DNA of 64,000 nt. It comes from Plutella xylostella (Eukaryota; Arthropoda; Insecta; Lepidoptera; Plutellidae). Below the pieces are notes generated by a model. It worked only from the letters and a program-made list of their open reading frames with translations. It had not been told where the DNA came from and did no database searches. Positions within the stretch are counted from its first letter, which is position 1; each line of letters opens with the position of its first letter. Below are positions 23,601 through 38,600 of this stretch, piece after piece. The stretch is taken from assembly GCF_932276165.1 (NCBI RefSeq), contig NC_064007.1, positions 4,102,001-4,166,000 on the forward strand, read 5' to 3'. Both the position numbers and the translations under genes were made by a program.

Positions 23601-26600
23601 GGTTTTTTTTTGTTAATTTCCAAAACTTGTAGAGCAAAAGTTCAGAATGACCCCCTGTTGGGGCTTAGGGCTGCGTTCATAGGCTCTCCAGTTGGTGGTT
23701 GTGGAAATGATGTAGGCGACAACTTTCTTGCGTGTAGACTTTGATTTTATTAATTATTTACAATATTTTAATATACAGTGGCAGTTAGGTGAGAGGCGAA
23801 TTCGAATGTGTGAGTGTTAGTTGCGCGTGTGAGGTTCTACAGGCTTCTTCAATGACGTAGGCAGGCGGACATCGTGTTGGCGTCTTCTTATTGGTCCCCG
23901 TGAATATGTCGTGATGAAGGCTGGCTCTGATTGGCTGTTCATGACGTGATATTCCGAGAGTGGCGCCATCTAGTGCTCAGTGCGTGTATTAGCTGCTCTG
24001 CTTATCAGCTAGCGTACTAGTGTGCCGTAACATACTCCCGGCCTTGGAACCGTCAGGTTTCAACAGGAACAGTCGTCCACAGGAAGCGGGCATATTTTGG
24101 AGAATGCCCTGCGTGTAGTCCCATTGGCGGTTCTGATATCGGCCACTCTTGATATGCCATCTCTGCCCGGGTAGACTCGTGTGATGCGACCCAGGCTCCA
24201 CTTCAATGGTGGTAGATTGTCATCTTTGATGAGAACCATGGTGTGCTCCTTCAAGTCCTCACTGCTCGTCCTCCACTTGATCCTCTGCTGCAGCTCCGAG
24301 ACGTACTCCTTGGACCACCTGGCCCAGAAGTGCTGGCGGATCTGCTCGACTCTCTGGTAGCGTGTGAGGCGCAGCATCGGCTTGTCTCGCAGGTCGGCGG
24401 TGGCAGGTGCTGTAAGTGGACGGCCAACCAGGAAATGGGCAGGAGTTAGAGGAAGGAAGTCGTTGGGGTCAGAGGACAATGGAGCTAATGGGCGAGAGTT
24501 TAGTATGGCTTCAACTTGTGTCAAAGCTGTCGTGAATTCTTCAAAAGTTAAATGCGCGTTACCTACCACTCGTCGCAAGTGGTGCTTACAACTTTTGACT
24601 CCACGTTCCCACAAGCCCCCAAAATGACTAGCGTACGGAGGTATAGTGTGAAATTTTATACTTTGAGAAGTTGCGTAATCTTTTATTTCATCGGAACAGT
24701 TCTTAAGGAACTTAGAAAGTTCATTATTAGCGCCTACAAAGTTTTTTCCATTATCAGAAAATATTTCTGCAGGTTTATTTCTGCGACTAATAAATCGCTT
24801 CAGAACTAATATGTAAGCCTCTGATGATAAGTCTGAAGCGAGCTCCAAATGCACTGCGCGTGTTACAAAGCATACAAATATGCATATGTATGCCTTTACC
24901 GTGATAGCACCCCTACCTTTACGGTTCAATATGAGCACAGGACCAGCGTAGTCTACCCCACAGCGTTCGAATGGAAACCCAGGTTGTAACCTTTGCGCGG
25001 GTAAGTTACCCATGATGGGTTGTAGTGTCTGGGCGCGCAGGCGGGCGCACGTGACGCAGGCGTGCACGACGCGGCGCGCGAGCGAGCGGCCGGCGACCGG
25101 CCACCACGCCTCCCTCACGGTGTACAACAGAAGCTGCGGAGCTGCGTGCATCAGTTGTTTATGTTGATGTCTAAACAATAACAGCGTGAAATAATGTTTA
25201 GATGATAATAAGGCAGGATGCTTTTTATTAAAACTAAAATCTAAGGAGTTCTGTATGCGACCTCCCACACGAATAATTTGTTTATCATCTAAGAATAAAT
25301 TCAGTTTCGATAAACTATTTGATTTAGATACTGACAGACCATTTTTATTGAATAAGTCGGAGAATGATTCCCTTTGTGCTAATTTTGTCAGTGTTGTGAG
25401 CGATTCATTAAGTTCGTCAACTGATAACGGGCCTATTCTTTTGATTTTGTTGCGTGCGTTATAAATAAACCTTAAGGCGTAGGCACCCGCTCGTTGCATG
25501 CGAACAAACTGTGAAAACCTATTAAAATCAAGCCATGACTCATCATTATTTTGTTGTGTTACATGACTTTGTACGGCAGTTGGCTTTATTTCGGGTAAGT
25601 CTGTGTGATTAGGTACTAACGGTGCCTTCAAGCTCGTTACGTCAAACTGAGGGTCATGTAGGTATGTAGGGCCATTCCACCAAAGACTATTTTCTTTTAA
25701 CATACCTAAACTTTGTCCACGTGATACTATATCGGCTGGGTTATCTTTACCACTAACATGCCGCCATTGACATAGACTGTCTTTGGTAAGTTCATGAATC
25801 TCCGCGACCCTATTTTGAACAAACGTTTTCAGCAAGTTACATGGCATACGTAGCCATCCTAATACTATAGTTGAGTCAGTCCAAAATATGACGTTATCGA
25901 ACTTCGATCTGAGCGAGTTAATTATCTTGTGATAAAGTCGTGCGCCTACTAATGCTCCCGAGAGCTCCAGCCGTGGAATGCTAACTGGTTGAAGCGACGC
26001 GACCTTGCCCTTGGAATAAAGTAACCTTACGGTAACAGCTGATCTGTTATCAATTGTGCGTATGTATGCGCACGAGCCATAAGCTACCTGAGATGCATCG
26101 GTAAATATATGTAGCTCTTTGCGTGTGTTGTTACAACCCATTACATAACGTGGTATGCGTATTTCATTGAGCGACGACAAACTATTTACAAACGATATCC
26201 ATGATTGTGCGATATTTAATGGTACTATTTCATCCCAACCCAGCTTTAACAAATATAGACTTTGAAGTAAAGTTTTTGCTGTTGTGATCACCGGATTTAT
26301 TAAGCCGATTGGATCGAAAATTTGAGATGCACCTGACAATATTTTACGTTTAGTTATATCCTCAGTCCCCCCTGAAAACTTTGTGTGAAAATACAACTCA
26401 TCACTAAGATTGTACCAGCCTAATCCTAATGTTTTGCACTGACTATCTTCACCTAGTGATAACTCTTTGGCCATTTCGCTACTAGATAAATCGTTGTCAA
26501 AATTAAATATCCATTTGCGCAAGGGGAAGCAGCCTGACTGTAAAACTTTAGCCGTATCGTGACAGATTTTTAATAATTTTGATGCGCTGTCATCACCGGT

Positions 26601-29600
26601 ACACATATCATCGACGTAAAAATCATTATTTATTGTTCTAGCTACGTCGGGGTCGTTGCATTCATTAGCAAGTTGTTTCAGACATCTACAGCTTAGGAAG
26701 GCGGCACTGGCTTCGCCATAAGTCACTGTGTTTAAATGATAAGTTTGTATCGGATCTGATGGATTATCGCGCCAGAGTATCATTTGTAGGTCACGCTGTT
26801 TAGGGTCGACGCTCACTTGTCGGTACATTTTTTTCAATGTCGGCACATGCTACGTACCGACATTCCCTAAACCGTAGCAAAATACCTATCAAATCCCCTT
26901 GAATTGCTGGTCCTACGTACTGTAAGTCGTTTAATGATTTACCACTAGAAGATGGTGTGTTTGCTTCAAAAACAACTCTTAATCGGGACGTGGTTGCATG
27001 TTCGCGATATACCCCGTGATGAGGCATTATGTAATAGGGTGAGTTATAAGAGTCAACGCGTGTCATGTGACCTAACTTTATGTACTCATGAATAAACTCT
27101 CGGTACGTAAGCTTAAGACTCTCGTTACGATTTAAACGTTTTTCTAATGCTAAGAAACGTTTTTCTGCGTGTGTGTATGAGTCACCTAAAGTGTCGGGTG
27201 AATGTTTAAAAGGTATGCGTACACTAAACCTCCCGTCAGATAACCGCGCTGTCGTCTGTACGAAGTGCTCCTCACATGCACGCTCCTCATCATTCATGTG
27301 CGTATTCCCTAACTTGCTCTCAATAGGTAACTGTTCTATTTCCCAAAACTTGCGTAATTGGGTATCTATAGCTTCCGTACTGTCTATAGACTGCGTGAAA
27401 TAACACTGAACTTGCTTGCGATAGCTTGGTTCAGAATAAATAGGGCCAGAAATAATCCACCCTAATTTAGTGTTTTGAAGGAAGGGACCGCTCGATAGTC
27501 TCATTCTTCCTTCACATAACAACTCCCAAAATATGTCCACACCTAGAAGAATGTCTATGCTTTCACATTCATAGTAGGTTGGATCCGCCAAGTGAACATG
27601 ATCGGGGATATCAATGTTGCAATGATCGATAGTAACAGTTGGTACTGTTGATGTGATTCGCGGTAATACGAAACACTTTATGCGCGCAATAAAGGTGCTG
27701 ATTGTAGATTTTACTTGGATGTCACACAGTTGCGTACTTTCTGTGACTAATCCTCCTACACCTTGAATTTGTTGAGTGGACTGTATTGAATTTAATTTTA
27801 GTTTGTTGCATAACGACTGCGTGATAAAACTACGTTCACTACCGTTATCTAATAACACGCGTGCTTTATGAAAACAACCTGCATTGTCGGCTATCTCAAC
27901 TATTGCTGTCGATAATAAGACTTGTTGCACCGGAATTGAGCGAGCGGAGTTTAGTTCGAGGTGTGCGTTATGAACCTGAATAGAACTATTCTTATCATTG
28001 GAGTCAGCTGAGCTCCCTTTGTCCCCCGTCGCAATCAAGGTCAACGACTGGTTGTTTACGTTTTCACTATTACTACATTTATAGTTGCAAATTAGTGAAT
28101 TATGTTTTTTATCACATTTCCTACACGGACCGTACCTACATTCAGTGCTAGCGTGTCCTGACCGAAGACAGTTTTCACACAACTTATTCTCCTGAATAAA
28201 CTTAAGTCTATCCTGAATATTGCAATTCAGAAATGATTCACACGAATATAACGAGTGCTTACCGTTGCACTTGGGACATGGTTTGTTGCGATTGAAACTG
28301 TTGTGATTATGCGGTGATTTGTTCTTTGTTTTTCCGGTGATGACGTTGCAGTGAATTTTAGGCGAATTTTGATTATTGTTAGGTTTTTTATTATGTTCGC
28401 GTGACGTGTAGAAACTGGTTGTAGGTTTATTGTGATTTAGATTTATTGTCTCCAACATATCCGCCCTGTCCCTAAGAAAGTTAATTAAATCGGTTATCTT
28501 TATTGACGAACTAGAATCATTGCACATTGATAACAATCTACTTTTGTATTGTTCCCACTCACGTTCTGTTATTTGATCTAATTTGGACACGGCCATGTAA
28601 ACAATGAGTGTGTCCCAATGCTCGACGGGTTCACCGAGCATTTTCAAGGAACGTATGTTTTTTAGAATGGTATCAATGAACTTTCTAATGTGGTCAGGTG
28701 ATTCTTTTGATAAAGATTGCAGGGAAAACAATGATTTTACATGTGTGTGCACTAATAACCTGCTATTGTTGTACCTATTCAATAACAACTCCCATGCGAT
28801 GGAGTAGTTGGCAGATGAAATTTCGATAGAATCGATCACGGATTTTGCGTCACCTATTAATGATCTTTTCAGATAATGAAGTTTACCGAAATTATCTACT
28901 TTGCTGTTGTTATGAACTAGGGATGTAAACGTGTCACGAAACTCTAACCAGTGCTCATATGAACCATCAAAGGTAGGTAGACTTATTGTAGGCAATTGAA
29001 CTGATGCGCATTCAAAATTAGATGATTTTGAGCTCCCTGCAGACCTATCATCGTTGGTCATGCATTGAGCCTTAGCAAGGACACTATAATAATCCATTTC
29101 GAAGGTTTCCCGGCTTTCAATCTGACTAGATAGTTCGCTATCAGAAATATTTTCTTCAATTTTGTTTTGAATTTCGTTATACTCGGCATACAAATTTAAT
29201 GCGCCTTGCATGCGTAACTTTAATTCTGCGCGCTGACTTTCTGATAATGTTTTATCAGCAAACTTATCTACATATTTAGAAAAGTTCGTTAATCTACCTT
29301 TAATAGATCCTCTTTTCTTGTTAAGGACTTTAATTAGCTCATCTATCTTTGGTGACGTGTCCCTAGTGCTAGTCATCATGGTGCGAGTGAAAATGTGGAG
29401 TACTTACAGCTTTTAGCAGGTCGTAGCTGATGTGTAGGTAGCACAGGCACAAGCACAAGCGACAGGTGGTAAGCAGATGATGAGGCAATTTTATGGCACT
29501 GGAATGAGATAAGCACACTTTGACACAAATTGTAAGGATGGGTGAGGGCAGGATATTGCGGTCGGCCTGTCTCACCAGATGATGCGTGATGCTGCCTGCT

Positions 29601-32600
29601 GCTGAGTGTTGAAGCCGATCTTCCACGAGTGCGTCTTCACCGTCCAAGGAGCTGGTTCCAGCAGGTGTTCGGCGTAGAAGGTCCAGATGTTGGGGCTTAG
29701 GGCTGCGTTCATAGGCTCTCCAGTTGGTGGTTGTGGAAATGATGTAGGCGACAACTTTCTTGCGTGTAGACTTTGATTTTATTAATTATTTACAATATTT
29801 TAATATACAGTGGCAGTTAGGTGAGAGGCGAATTCGAATGTGTGAGTGTTAGTTGCGCGTGTGAGGTTCTACAGGCTTCTTCAATGACGTAGGCAGGCGG
29901 ACATCGTGTTGGCGTCTTCTTATTGGTCCCCGTGAATATGTCGTGATGAAGGCTGGCTCTGATTGGCTGTTCATGACGTGATATTCCGAGAGTGGCGCCA
30001 TCTAGTGCTCAGTGCGTGTATTAGCTGCTCTGCTTATCAGCTAGCGTACTAGTGTGCCGTAACACCCCCTGTCTTACTCCTTTTTACCCGACTGCCGAAG
30101 GAGGAGGGTAATGTTTTTTGATTGTATGTATGTATATATGTATGTTTGTCTGTTTCTTTGTTCCCTCCTGTAGCCTAAACGGCTTGATAGATTTTGATGT
30201 ATGAGGTATTGTTAGAAGCGTATTGATGGCGCGATGGCTATAGGCTATGTGACGTTCCATTAAAATGTACATAGCGCCCTCTTGAGGACATAACGTGATG
30301 ATCGAAAAAATAATAATTCAACTTTGCCGTGTAAGGTATCAAATGAAAGGACTTGATTTTCACATTACAAAAATATGCATATTGAAGGTATTTAAATAAC
30401 AACACCAAAATTATTGAAATAAAAAATGATCATGAACTACCTATGTGTCGTACCTATGTCTATGTGTCGAAATAATGTATCTTTATCTTCAAATCACGCC
30501 ATCTATCGTTTGTTTTTTTTGTGGCTACTGTCTATAGAAGAAATTCCGTCATAGACAATTTTACGTTACGAATTTATTTTTATTTATTTTTACATTTTCG
30601 TGGAGAATCAACAGCATTTTGTTAATAAATAATTATTACTTATGAACACATAACAACTTGATGCCATTAACAGAATGAACTTAGTAAACCCAGTAAACCT
30701 AACACATCCAGAGGAAAAAAAAATCTCTTTCTCTCTCTCTGAAAAACATACTTAATAGCCCAAACTCGATGCTTTTAGCTATTAACATCTTTGAAATAAA
30801 ATTGAGCCACCACCGTGTTACTGCCCTGATCAGATCCTCACGAGACCATACCTCAACCAGCACCAAGAGACTGTATTTTTGATCCCTAACCTAATGTTCG
30901 TGCGTATTGTCATCACTTAGATCCATTCGCTATATTCCTGCTCCTCATCAGACCTTTACGAGACTGTAATATCACGAGAATATTGCACACTATCTAATTT
31001 AATTTAATGTATTGAATATACTGGAAGAATTATGCTTCCTCAATTTCAAATCAAATTATGTTGGTGTCATAAAAGTTGAAAAAGTGCAATGACAACCAAT
31101 GTGCAGTGATTTTGTATCTGTACACGATAAGATCGCGAGCTGTCAGTGCTGCCTAAACCGACGTGACCCTTCTTTGGAGGCCAGCGGCCAACTGAGTCAA
31201 ACGTCACTTGTGTTTATGATTTTATAACACAGAAAGCCGCCATAGATATTTGTATGAAGATTTGAGGGAAAAAAATTGCTCAAGTTTGGGATTAATTTAC
31301 ACAAAATAAGTGTGTGTTTATTAAAAAACAAGGTATTTAGCGCCTAGTCCAAGCCTTTAACTTTATAATATGATAAAAATCATATGAAAATTCTTTATAA
31401 TTACGACACAGTTGTTACAATACGGGAGTGTGATTGACTGGTTTTTCTTGATATTCTGAAATTAATTTACAGTTATCCATAATCATTTACTTAAATTCGA
31501 ATGATTCAGCACCTAGCTAGACTCTTCAACTACCTGTGTGATTTTTTTCAAGGCTGTAGAGCATCATTTACTACATAATTCTATGACAATGCCAACCCTC
31601 GATTCCCTATTGCAGACCCTTAATGCTTTTGAATTTCATTACAAAGGGTGGGATATTATTACTTTAAAATACAATATTTACTACCATTGAGATAAGTATC
31701 TAATCTTAAGTGTCCTTGAAACGTAATATTCAAGTCTCCTCACGTGGTACATCGAAGGTCAAAGTTTCGCACAACCTTCAACCTTGTCCTTCACACACAC
31801 ACACACACACACACTAACACCTCCATTGCTTTATACGACATGGTAGGTATATATACTATATATAGCTATAGGAATATACTACATACATCTTTTTTTAAAG
31901 TAATTTTGTTATTTAATTCTACAGGGTGGTAAAAAGGGTACTTACAGTAAGCCTAATAATTATATAGGGTCTAGGATCAAAATATTTTACTCCCCATAGT
32001 AAAAGTCAGTTAGAAATAAAGTTTCTAAAGCAAAACCGACTCGCACTTAACACCTTTTTATTAATAGTTGCTCATGGTTCAATGTGAGAAAGATATAGCT
32101 CTAGGTTTGTGTTGGATTGATGTAAATCGACCTTTAATTGATAACACGAATACTAGTTCCGAAAGTGGAGGAGCAAAAGTTGTTCCTGGGTGGATGTGTT
32201 GTACAAACTAGTTTCCGATTACTAAACAATTTCCCCAAACTAACACCCTGTATGAACGTTTTCCAATCATTATACGATTTTACCGAATATACTTTATATT
32301 ATAAACAAGAAAAAAATATTTATAGGCAACATTTATAATGGGATCACGGTCCACGGTTTCATAAACTTAATCATAAATAATCTCACTTCAGGTTTTCAGT
32401 ACTCGGCTGAACCAATTTTGATATTTTTTGTATAGCTATGCAAGTGATGCAACCTACATTATTTACAGTACAATACAAATACAAGAGCCATTTATTTCCA
32501 AATAATTAAGTTATTTCTATCCATGCATCATTATATATAACAAAATTCTTAATTTACAAATTATTATTATTAATTATTTTATTATTTATTTATTAATTCA

Positions 32601-35600
32601 ATAATATCAAGATTAAATAATTAAGATATAATTTAATTTATATTAAAGGTATATAGTGCATGCATTAATTAAATAAACATAATGTTTTATTTGGTCACCC
32701 ATAGTTATAGGCCTCCTCCATAGTTTGCCAATCTCGTCGGTCCTTAGCTCGTCTTGTCCAGGTATTGCCGGCTATCTCCACGATGTCGTCGCACCAGCGT
32801 CTCTTCGGGCGCCCAGGTGGTCTGGTCGTGTCTCTCGGGTACCAGTGGAGAATGCGCTCGCTCCATCGTCCATCAGTGGTCCTTGCTACGTGCCCGGCCC
32901 ATTTCAATTTCAGTCTGAAATAATATTATCATCCACTTATTAATAAAAATTTCGAGATCCAATTGCATCTGATGTAAATCCATGAATAGAAAACAGTCGC
33001 AGTCAAAATGGAATCGATACGCCATCGACTGTTGCCATCGGATGAATCGGATCGGATTGCGAAAACGTTTGTTGAGTTCGGCTCTTTTATTGTGGGGCGT
33101 GGGAAATTAGTTTTTGACATTTGACGTGACGTCTAGCGGTTTTGGTGTGAAGTAGTTTTTAGTTGGATATTTTTTGTGTGTGTTTTCGGGATAAATTAAG
33201 TATGTATTTTGGATGGCCACAAAACATAGACTCTGCCTACCTTGCTTGAAAGTAAAGAGTACACTACAAGTACATAGATCAATCTTATTTTAGGAGTGTC
33301 AGCTATGTCTGACTCGTTTCAAACATGTTAAATGCTAACCCCCAAATTCATATACAGTATTGTAAAGCTACAACAAGGTTAAAATTGACTTTGACACACA
33401 ACACACGAGTTTCGACTCTTACGTCAGTCAAAAAGTTGAAATTCGTACATCACAACGTCCATTTTAAACCATATTGTAAAGTGACAAAAAGCTCTATAAA
33501 TTTGGAGGTAAGTGTGCATTGTGATATTCAACCATTTTAAAACCAAACTTTAACAGAAGTTAATAAAAGCATACAAGCATAACAGTTTCCAATCTCTTCA
33601 AGCGCGGTTTAACCCGGAAAAACATGTTAAGGCGACCCACACATTAGAGAATGTTGAAAGTTCCCCGGGTAAACATATTAAAACTTTGTTACGGCACTCT
33701 GGCTAAGATTTTCAGTAAATTCAGGGTTCCTGCGTCACGGGTAAAAGTTTACGTCACGCGAGAAAAGTTGTAGTAAAGTATTTAATTACGAATAAGGTAA
33801 GGAGGGCTGGTAGTTGCTGGAAAAGGAAGTAAGAGGACAGCATATTATAGTGATCCTTGAGAGAGGTCTGTGTCTAAAGTCTGTTTTTTTTATCTCAGAT
33901 ACAAAATATCCACATTCAGGACGCGGACGGTTCATAGCAGTCGATTGTCCCGCGATTATATAAGTGACGTATCTTCTATTGGCGGGACAATGGACTGTTG
34001 ATAACCGTTCAGAATCTGTCAATTTAGTATTTGAGAAAAGACAGACTTTGGTTGCTAGTGCAGACTCTAGAGCCCAGTTTCTCATTTGAGTTTAGTAAAT
34101 ATTCCTACGTGACATGGAATAAGCATTAGATAATCTTTTTAAAAATATGAAGCATACAAACAACTTTTGCGAATTACTCTTGTGAAGCGAACAACAAAAC
34201 ATGGACATTATGTTTATTGACACCGGTTTTAGATCAAACTCATTGCACCCCTCATTTGGATTGGGTGAACAATCTATTAAACGTCTCTTATACGACTTCC
34301 AAGTCATCCTATGGCGGCTAATAGCCTATTCAATTGTAGCTGAAAAGCAATTTGAGTCTACATACCTCAGATTAACAATATACAAACAAGATGATTTGTC
34401 ACATTCAAATCAAAGAAAAAAACTGTCCGCATTTTGTTTAAGTACTGTCAAACCGTTTTAAGTTTAATGTAATGACAACCATTGTACCTTTATCACAAAT
34501 CTCCTAAACAAAATAAGAGCTCAGTGGTAGAAGTGAGGTGTATATCGAGACGTTTCTTTTACACAGAAACTCCATCTGGTTCAGTATATCGTTAATCTAA
34601 GCCACATACATAGCATAGCTGGAGACATGACTTCACAAGGGCAGACTATTATTATAAGTGGCTAGGAACGGACAAGATATTCTAGTATTTTTCTAACGGT
34701 GCGGCAGTTAGCAACAGGTTGACCAGTCTGGTATGAATGCAGCTGTATACAGGGTGTCCGTGAAATAACACATCAAACGAAACGGGCCGATAGAGGCTAT
34801 CGTTTCCAGCAATTGATTATTGTACAGTACGGCTCTGTAAGGGTCAATTCAGACGTACCACAACCACACCACAACCACAACCACACCACAACCACGCGGT
34901 GTGGTCGGGCGTATGTTTTGTATTGACAATGAATAATCCAATTCACACGTGCCACATTTTGTCGTTGTTATCGACCACCTGTGTAATACGACCACATCGC
35001 AACCACATCGCAACCACAACGCAACCACATCGCAACGGCAACGCCGCCACGCGGCGGCGGCACCGCGGCCACCTCCTCTCCCTATTAAATGCACACGACG
35101 ACGTGGTTACCACATCGAAATGACAGCGACAACGTAACCACATCGACACTTTGTCGCTGCCACAACGCAACTGCAAAAAGCCGCTGTCACACAATTCACA
35201 CGTAACCACAGCTTGACCACATTTTGTCGCTGCGACGTGGTGTGGTTGTGGTACGTGTGAATTGACGCTAAGTATAAAACTTACGACACTTTTTTATACG
35301 GACACCCTGTATAGCATGTACCTAATTAAATAAGTAATTAGCGGGCCGCATGCGCTGATAAATGGCAGCCCCTGGTGTGTACCGTTTTGTGTGGCCGGTG
35401 GCGGTTTGCGGTCCGATGGGTTTCGGCGTAGTTATGGCATTGTTTTACTATCGGTGTTTGTGGACGGATGATGGTGGAATTTTGGTAGAGGTCAGTGACA
35501 CATGTTATATGTATGTAAGTAAGTATAATAATTATTATATTAATATAGGCCTCTGTGGTGTCTGTGTATGCTGAGCTTTTCGACAAAGAATATTATTTCC

Positions 35601-38600
35601 AGAATATTATTTAAATTTTTCAGGTATGTTAAAGAACCCGTATATCTGTTAATCCCAGAAGCTTCCTACAACAGTCAGCGTACGAGTAATATGAAATTTT
35701 TGTGTGTTTCCAAATAGGTGAATTAGACACAAAAATACATAGGAGAGAGTCACCCACATTCATTTCTAAAAAAACCTTATCTTAATTAACATTTCAAATC
35801 CATTTCGCATTGATTATTCAGAATTATAAGATGTAGGTTAACTGTTAAACTAGAAATGGTGAGTTTATTCTATTATTATATTTATGCTACTTTTTTTGCA
35901 AGTTTAAGTTTAAGGGGTGAACCATATTTCTTTCCTATTATTTTTTGCATTTGAGCGCATTTTTGTGCTATTTCTTTTTTCTGGTTTCTGCTGTGGTAAT
36001 AAATTGAAGATCTATGAATAAACTAAGTATTGGCAAAATAATAATTCAAAATGGGTGATGGGTCTTGGTATTGGTTTGTTGGAATTGAATGGAATTTTCA
36101 AAAGTGGTAGATCAAAAGTTCTTCAGAATTACTCCTAGTAGGGTCACCCCCACCCCTTTATTATGCCCTTTTTAAACAACCTGTATGTATTTTAGAATAG
36201 CAATAGCGTCGTCGCTCCATTACGCTGAGCTAGCTTGTACCTAAAATGTTTTCAAGGCTTCAGAACAGAAATACATTTACATAATTTCCCGATTTCGGAT
36301 AAGAGCAGGTAATTTTGCGACTTGAGCACTCAAGTGGCTATTATTTTCTTTGTTCATACTAATGACTTGGAAACTTATTAGGTAGAACCTACTTGTAAAT
36401 AAAAACTTTGCGCAGCTCTGCTAAAGCCACGTTACTTTTTTTCTGTTTTATGAATGAAAACTAGAAGATGGCCTTTATGCCCAAACTTGTGAAAAATTAC
36501 GATTTAAAATGATATGAAAACTAACATAACCTTGGTTAAACTTTAGTTAAGCTTTAACAATGGGTTAAAGTTTCAGTCAATGCGTGGGTTCTACATATTG
36601 CCAAAGCCCTATAATTTTTAATCTATCTATCTACAAATAAATAATTCCTCCATAAAGTAGGTAACCTCAGGTTCTGCATTAATTGGGTATCAATATCTGG
36701 ATTGCATGAATTCCTGTTCATTATTTTTAATTATGCGGTTGTTACCAGTTACTAGTGCGGTCATTCTGCTACTGGTTCCATAAGACGACGTAAAGTTACT
36801 GATGCGTGGTCAGTCAGTGTTGCCTTCTGTCAAAAATTAACCAGAATTGTGCATGAGTTGCATGACATACATGTATGTTATTATTATACTTTACAATTTT
36901 TTCAATTAGAACTCGAGGTAGAGCTTAGCAAAATAAAATGGGACATCTTAGGGCTATCAGAAGTCCGTAGAGAGGGCGAGGACACGATGACCCTGGAGTC
37001 CGGCCACATGCTCTACCATCGCGAGGGCGACCAACTGTCCCAAGGTGGCGTAGGATTCCTCGTCAACAAGACCCTTGTCAACAACGTAGTGGAGATCAGC
37101 ATCAGCAGTGTGTCGAATCGGGTAGCGTACCTAGTACTAAAACTAACCGAGAGGTATTCCTTGAAGGTCGTACAGGTATATGCACCAACCTCGGCATACT
37201 CTGACACAGAAGTCGAAGCAGTATACGAAGATATCTCTAGAGCTATCAAGTGTACTGCTAAGACCCAATACACCGTTGTGATGGGGGACTTCAACGCCAA
37301 AGTGGGAGTACAAGAATGCGACGAATCGAGGGTAGGACCTCATGGCTTTGGTAGCAGAAACCAGAGAGGGCAAATGCTTGTTGACTTCCTCGAAAGGGAG
37401 GGGCTGTACTTGATGAATTCTTTCTTTGAGAAACAGCCCCAGAGGAAGTGGACATGGGCAAGCCCCGATGGTAGGACGAAAAACGAAATCGACTTCATTA
37501 TGACTGACAAGCGCCACATATTCAGAGATGTCTCAGTGATCAATAGGTTTAAAACTGGGAGTGATCACCGACTTCTCCGAGGTACTCTGAATATTAACTT
37601 CAAGCTGGAGAGGAGACGTCTGGTGAAGTCGACCCTTCGTCCCACACTGCACCAAATTAGAGCTGGCAACACCAGCTTCCAGAGAGAACTACAGAGCCGA
37701 TTCGAATCGCTGGAAACCACTACGGATATTGACGCGGATACAATCCAAATAGTGAAGGCTCTTCGTGAGGTGGGCCACAGACATTTTAGCGTGAGAAGCA
37801 AAAGCAAGGAGTCTAAACTTTCAAGCGAGACACTCGAGCTTATGAGGCAGAGACGCGAATTTCCGTCGGCAGGTAACACTTCGTCAGAACTACGGGTACT
37901 CAACAAGCGTATAAAGAAGCTGATACGAAGAGATCTCCGTCGCTCCAACACACGCGCCATAGAAGCAGCAATTGAGCAAAATCGGGGGTCAAAAGTCTTC
38001 GTTCAGCAACTTGGGAGAAGCCACTTGACGAAGTTGAGGTCTGCAGATGGTAATATCGTTGCCTCTAAGCCGGAGGTTCTTGCCGAAATCGAAGGTTTTT
38101 ACGGACAACTTTATGCTTCACACGCGCAGAAGTGTGTGGCGCAGCTCACCGATTCCAGAGCGCCACTAATACGCCACTACACTGACGACATCCCTGACGT
38201 CGACATAGGTGAGATTAGGATAGCCCTTGAGCAGCTTAAAAACAACAAGGCTCCGGGTGAAGACGGAATTACTACAGAGCTTCTGAAAGCTGGAGGTATT
38301 GCAATCCTCGAACAGCTCCAGAGGCTCTTCAATTCGGTTCTTCACAATGGCATTACACCGGAGGCATGGTCTGAGAGCGTCGTGGTATTGTTCTTTAAGA
38401 AGGGTGACAAAACCCTTCTGAAGAACTATAGACCGATCTCGCTTTTAAGCCATGTATACAAGCTGTTCTCAAGGGTTATCACGAACCGTCTTGCCCAAAA
38501 GTTAGACGAGTTTCAGCCCCCAGAGCAGGCTGGGTTTCGAAAAGGCTTTAGTACAATAGACCACATCCACACAGTAAGGCAGATTATACAGAAGACCGAA

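Larger units (their letters stand above)
23656..30064 (-). mobile_element. BEL/Pao LTR retrotransposon, full length
   Basis: 6409 bp with two 377-bp LTRs (23656-24032 and 29688-30064) that read identical by eye, TG..CA ends and a 5-bp target duplication ccccc (23651-23655, 30065-30069), as expected for BEL/Pao. The coding strand is minus. The gag-protease and pol frames are separated by a one-base shift at an A7 run (26829-26835). Matching LTRs indicate a recent insertion in p120 intron 1, antisense to the gene. Confidence 0.95.

Noticed and set aside
24243..24809. Plus-strand frames across the BEL/Pao integrase
   Set aside because: Shadows of the long minus-strand pol frame with its RT, RNase H and integrase motifs.
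26829..26835. Programmed -1 frameshift at the A7 run
   Set aside because: The downstream RT frame is reached by dropping one base (+1), so -1 slippage would not join the frames. A simple insertion or a sequencing error is more likely.
31793..31814. CRISPR-like or regulatory array
   Set aside because: It is a plain CA dinucleotide microsatellite. No CRISPR-type array is present, as expected in an animal genome.
34849..35209. Cys/Val-rich and Thr/Arg-rich open frames
   Set aside because: They are by-products of the accac-type repeats within a MITE and have no start context or homology.
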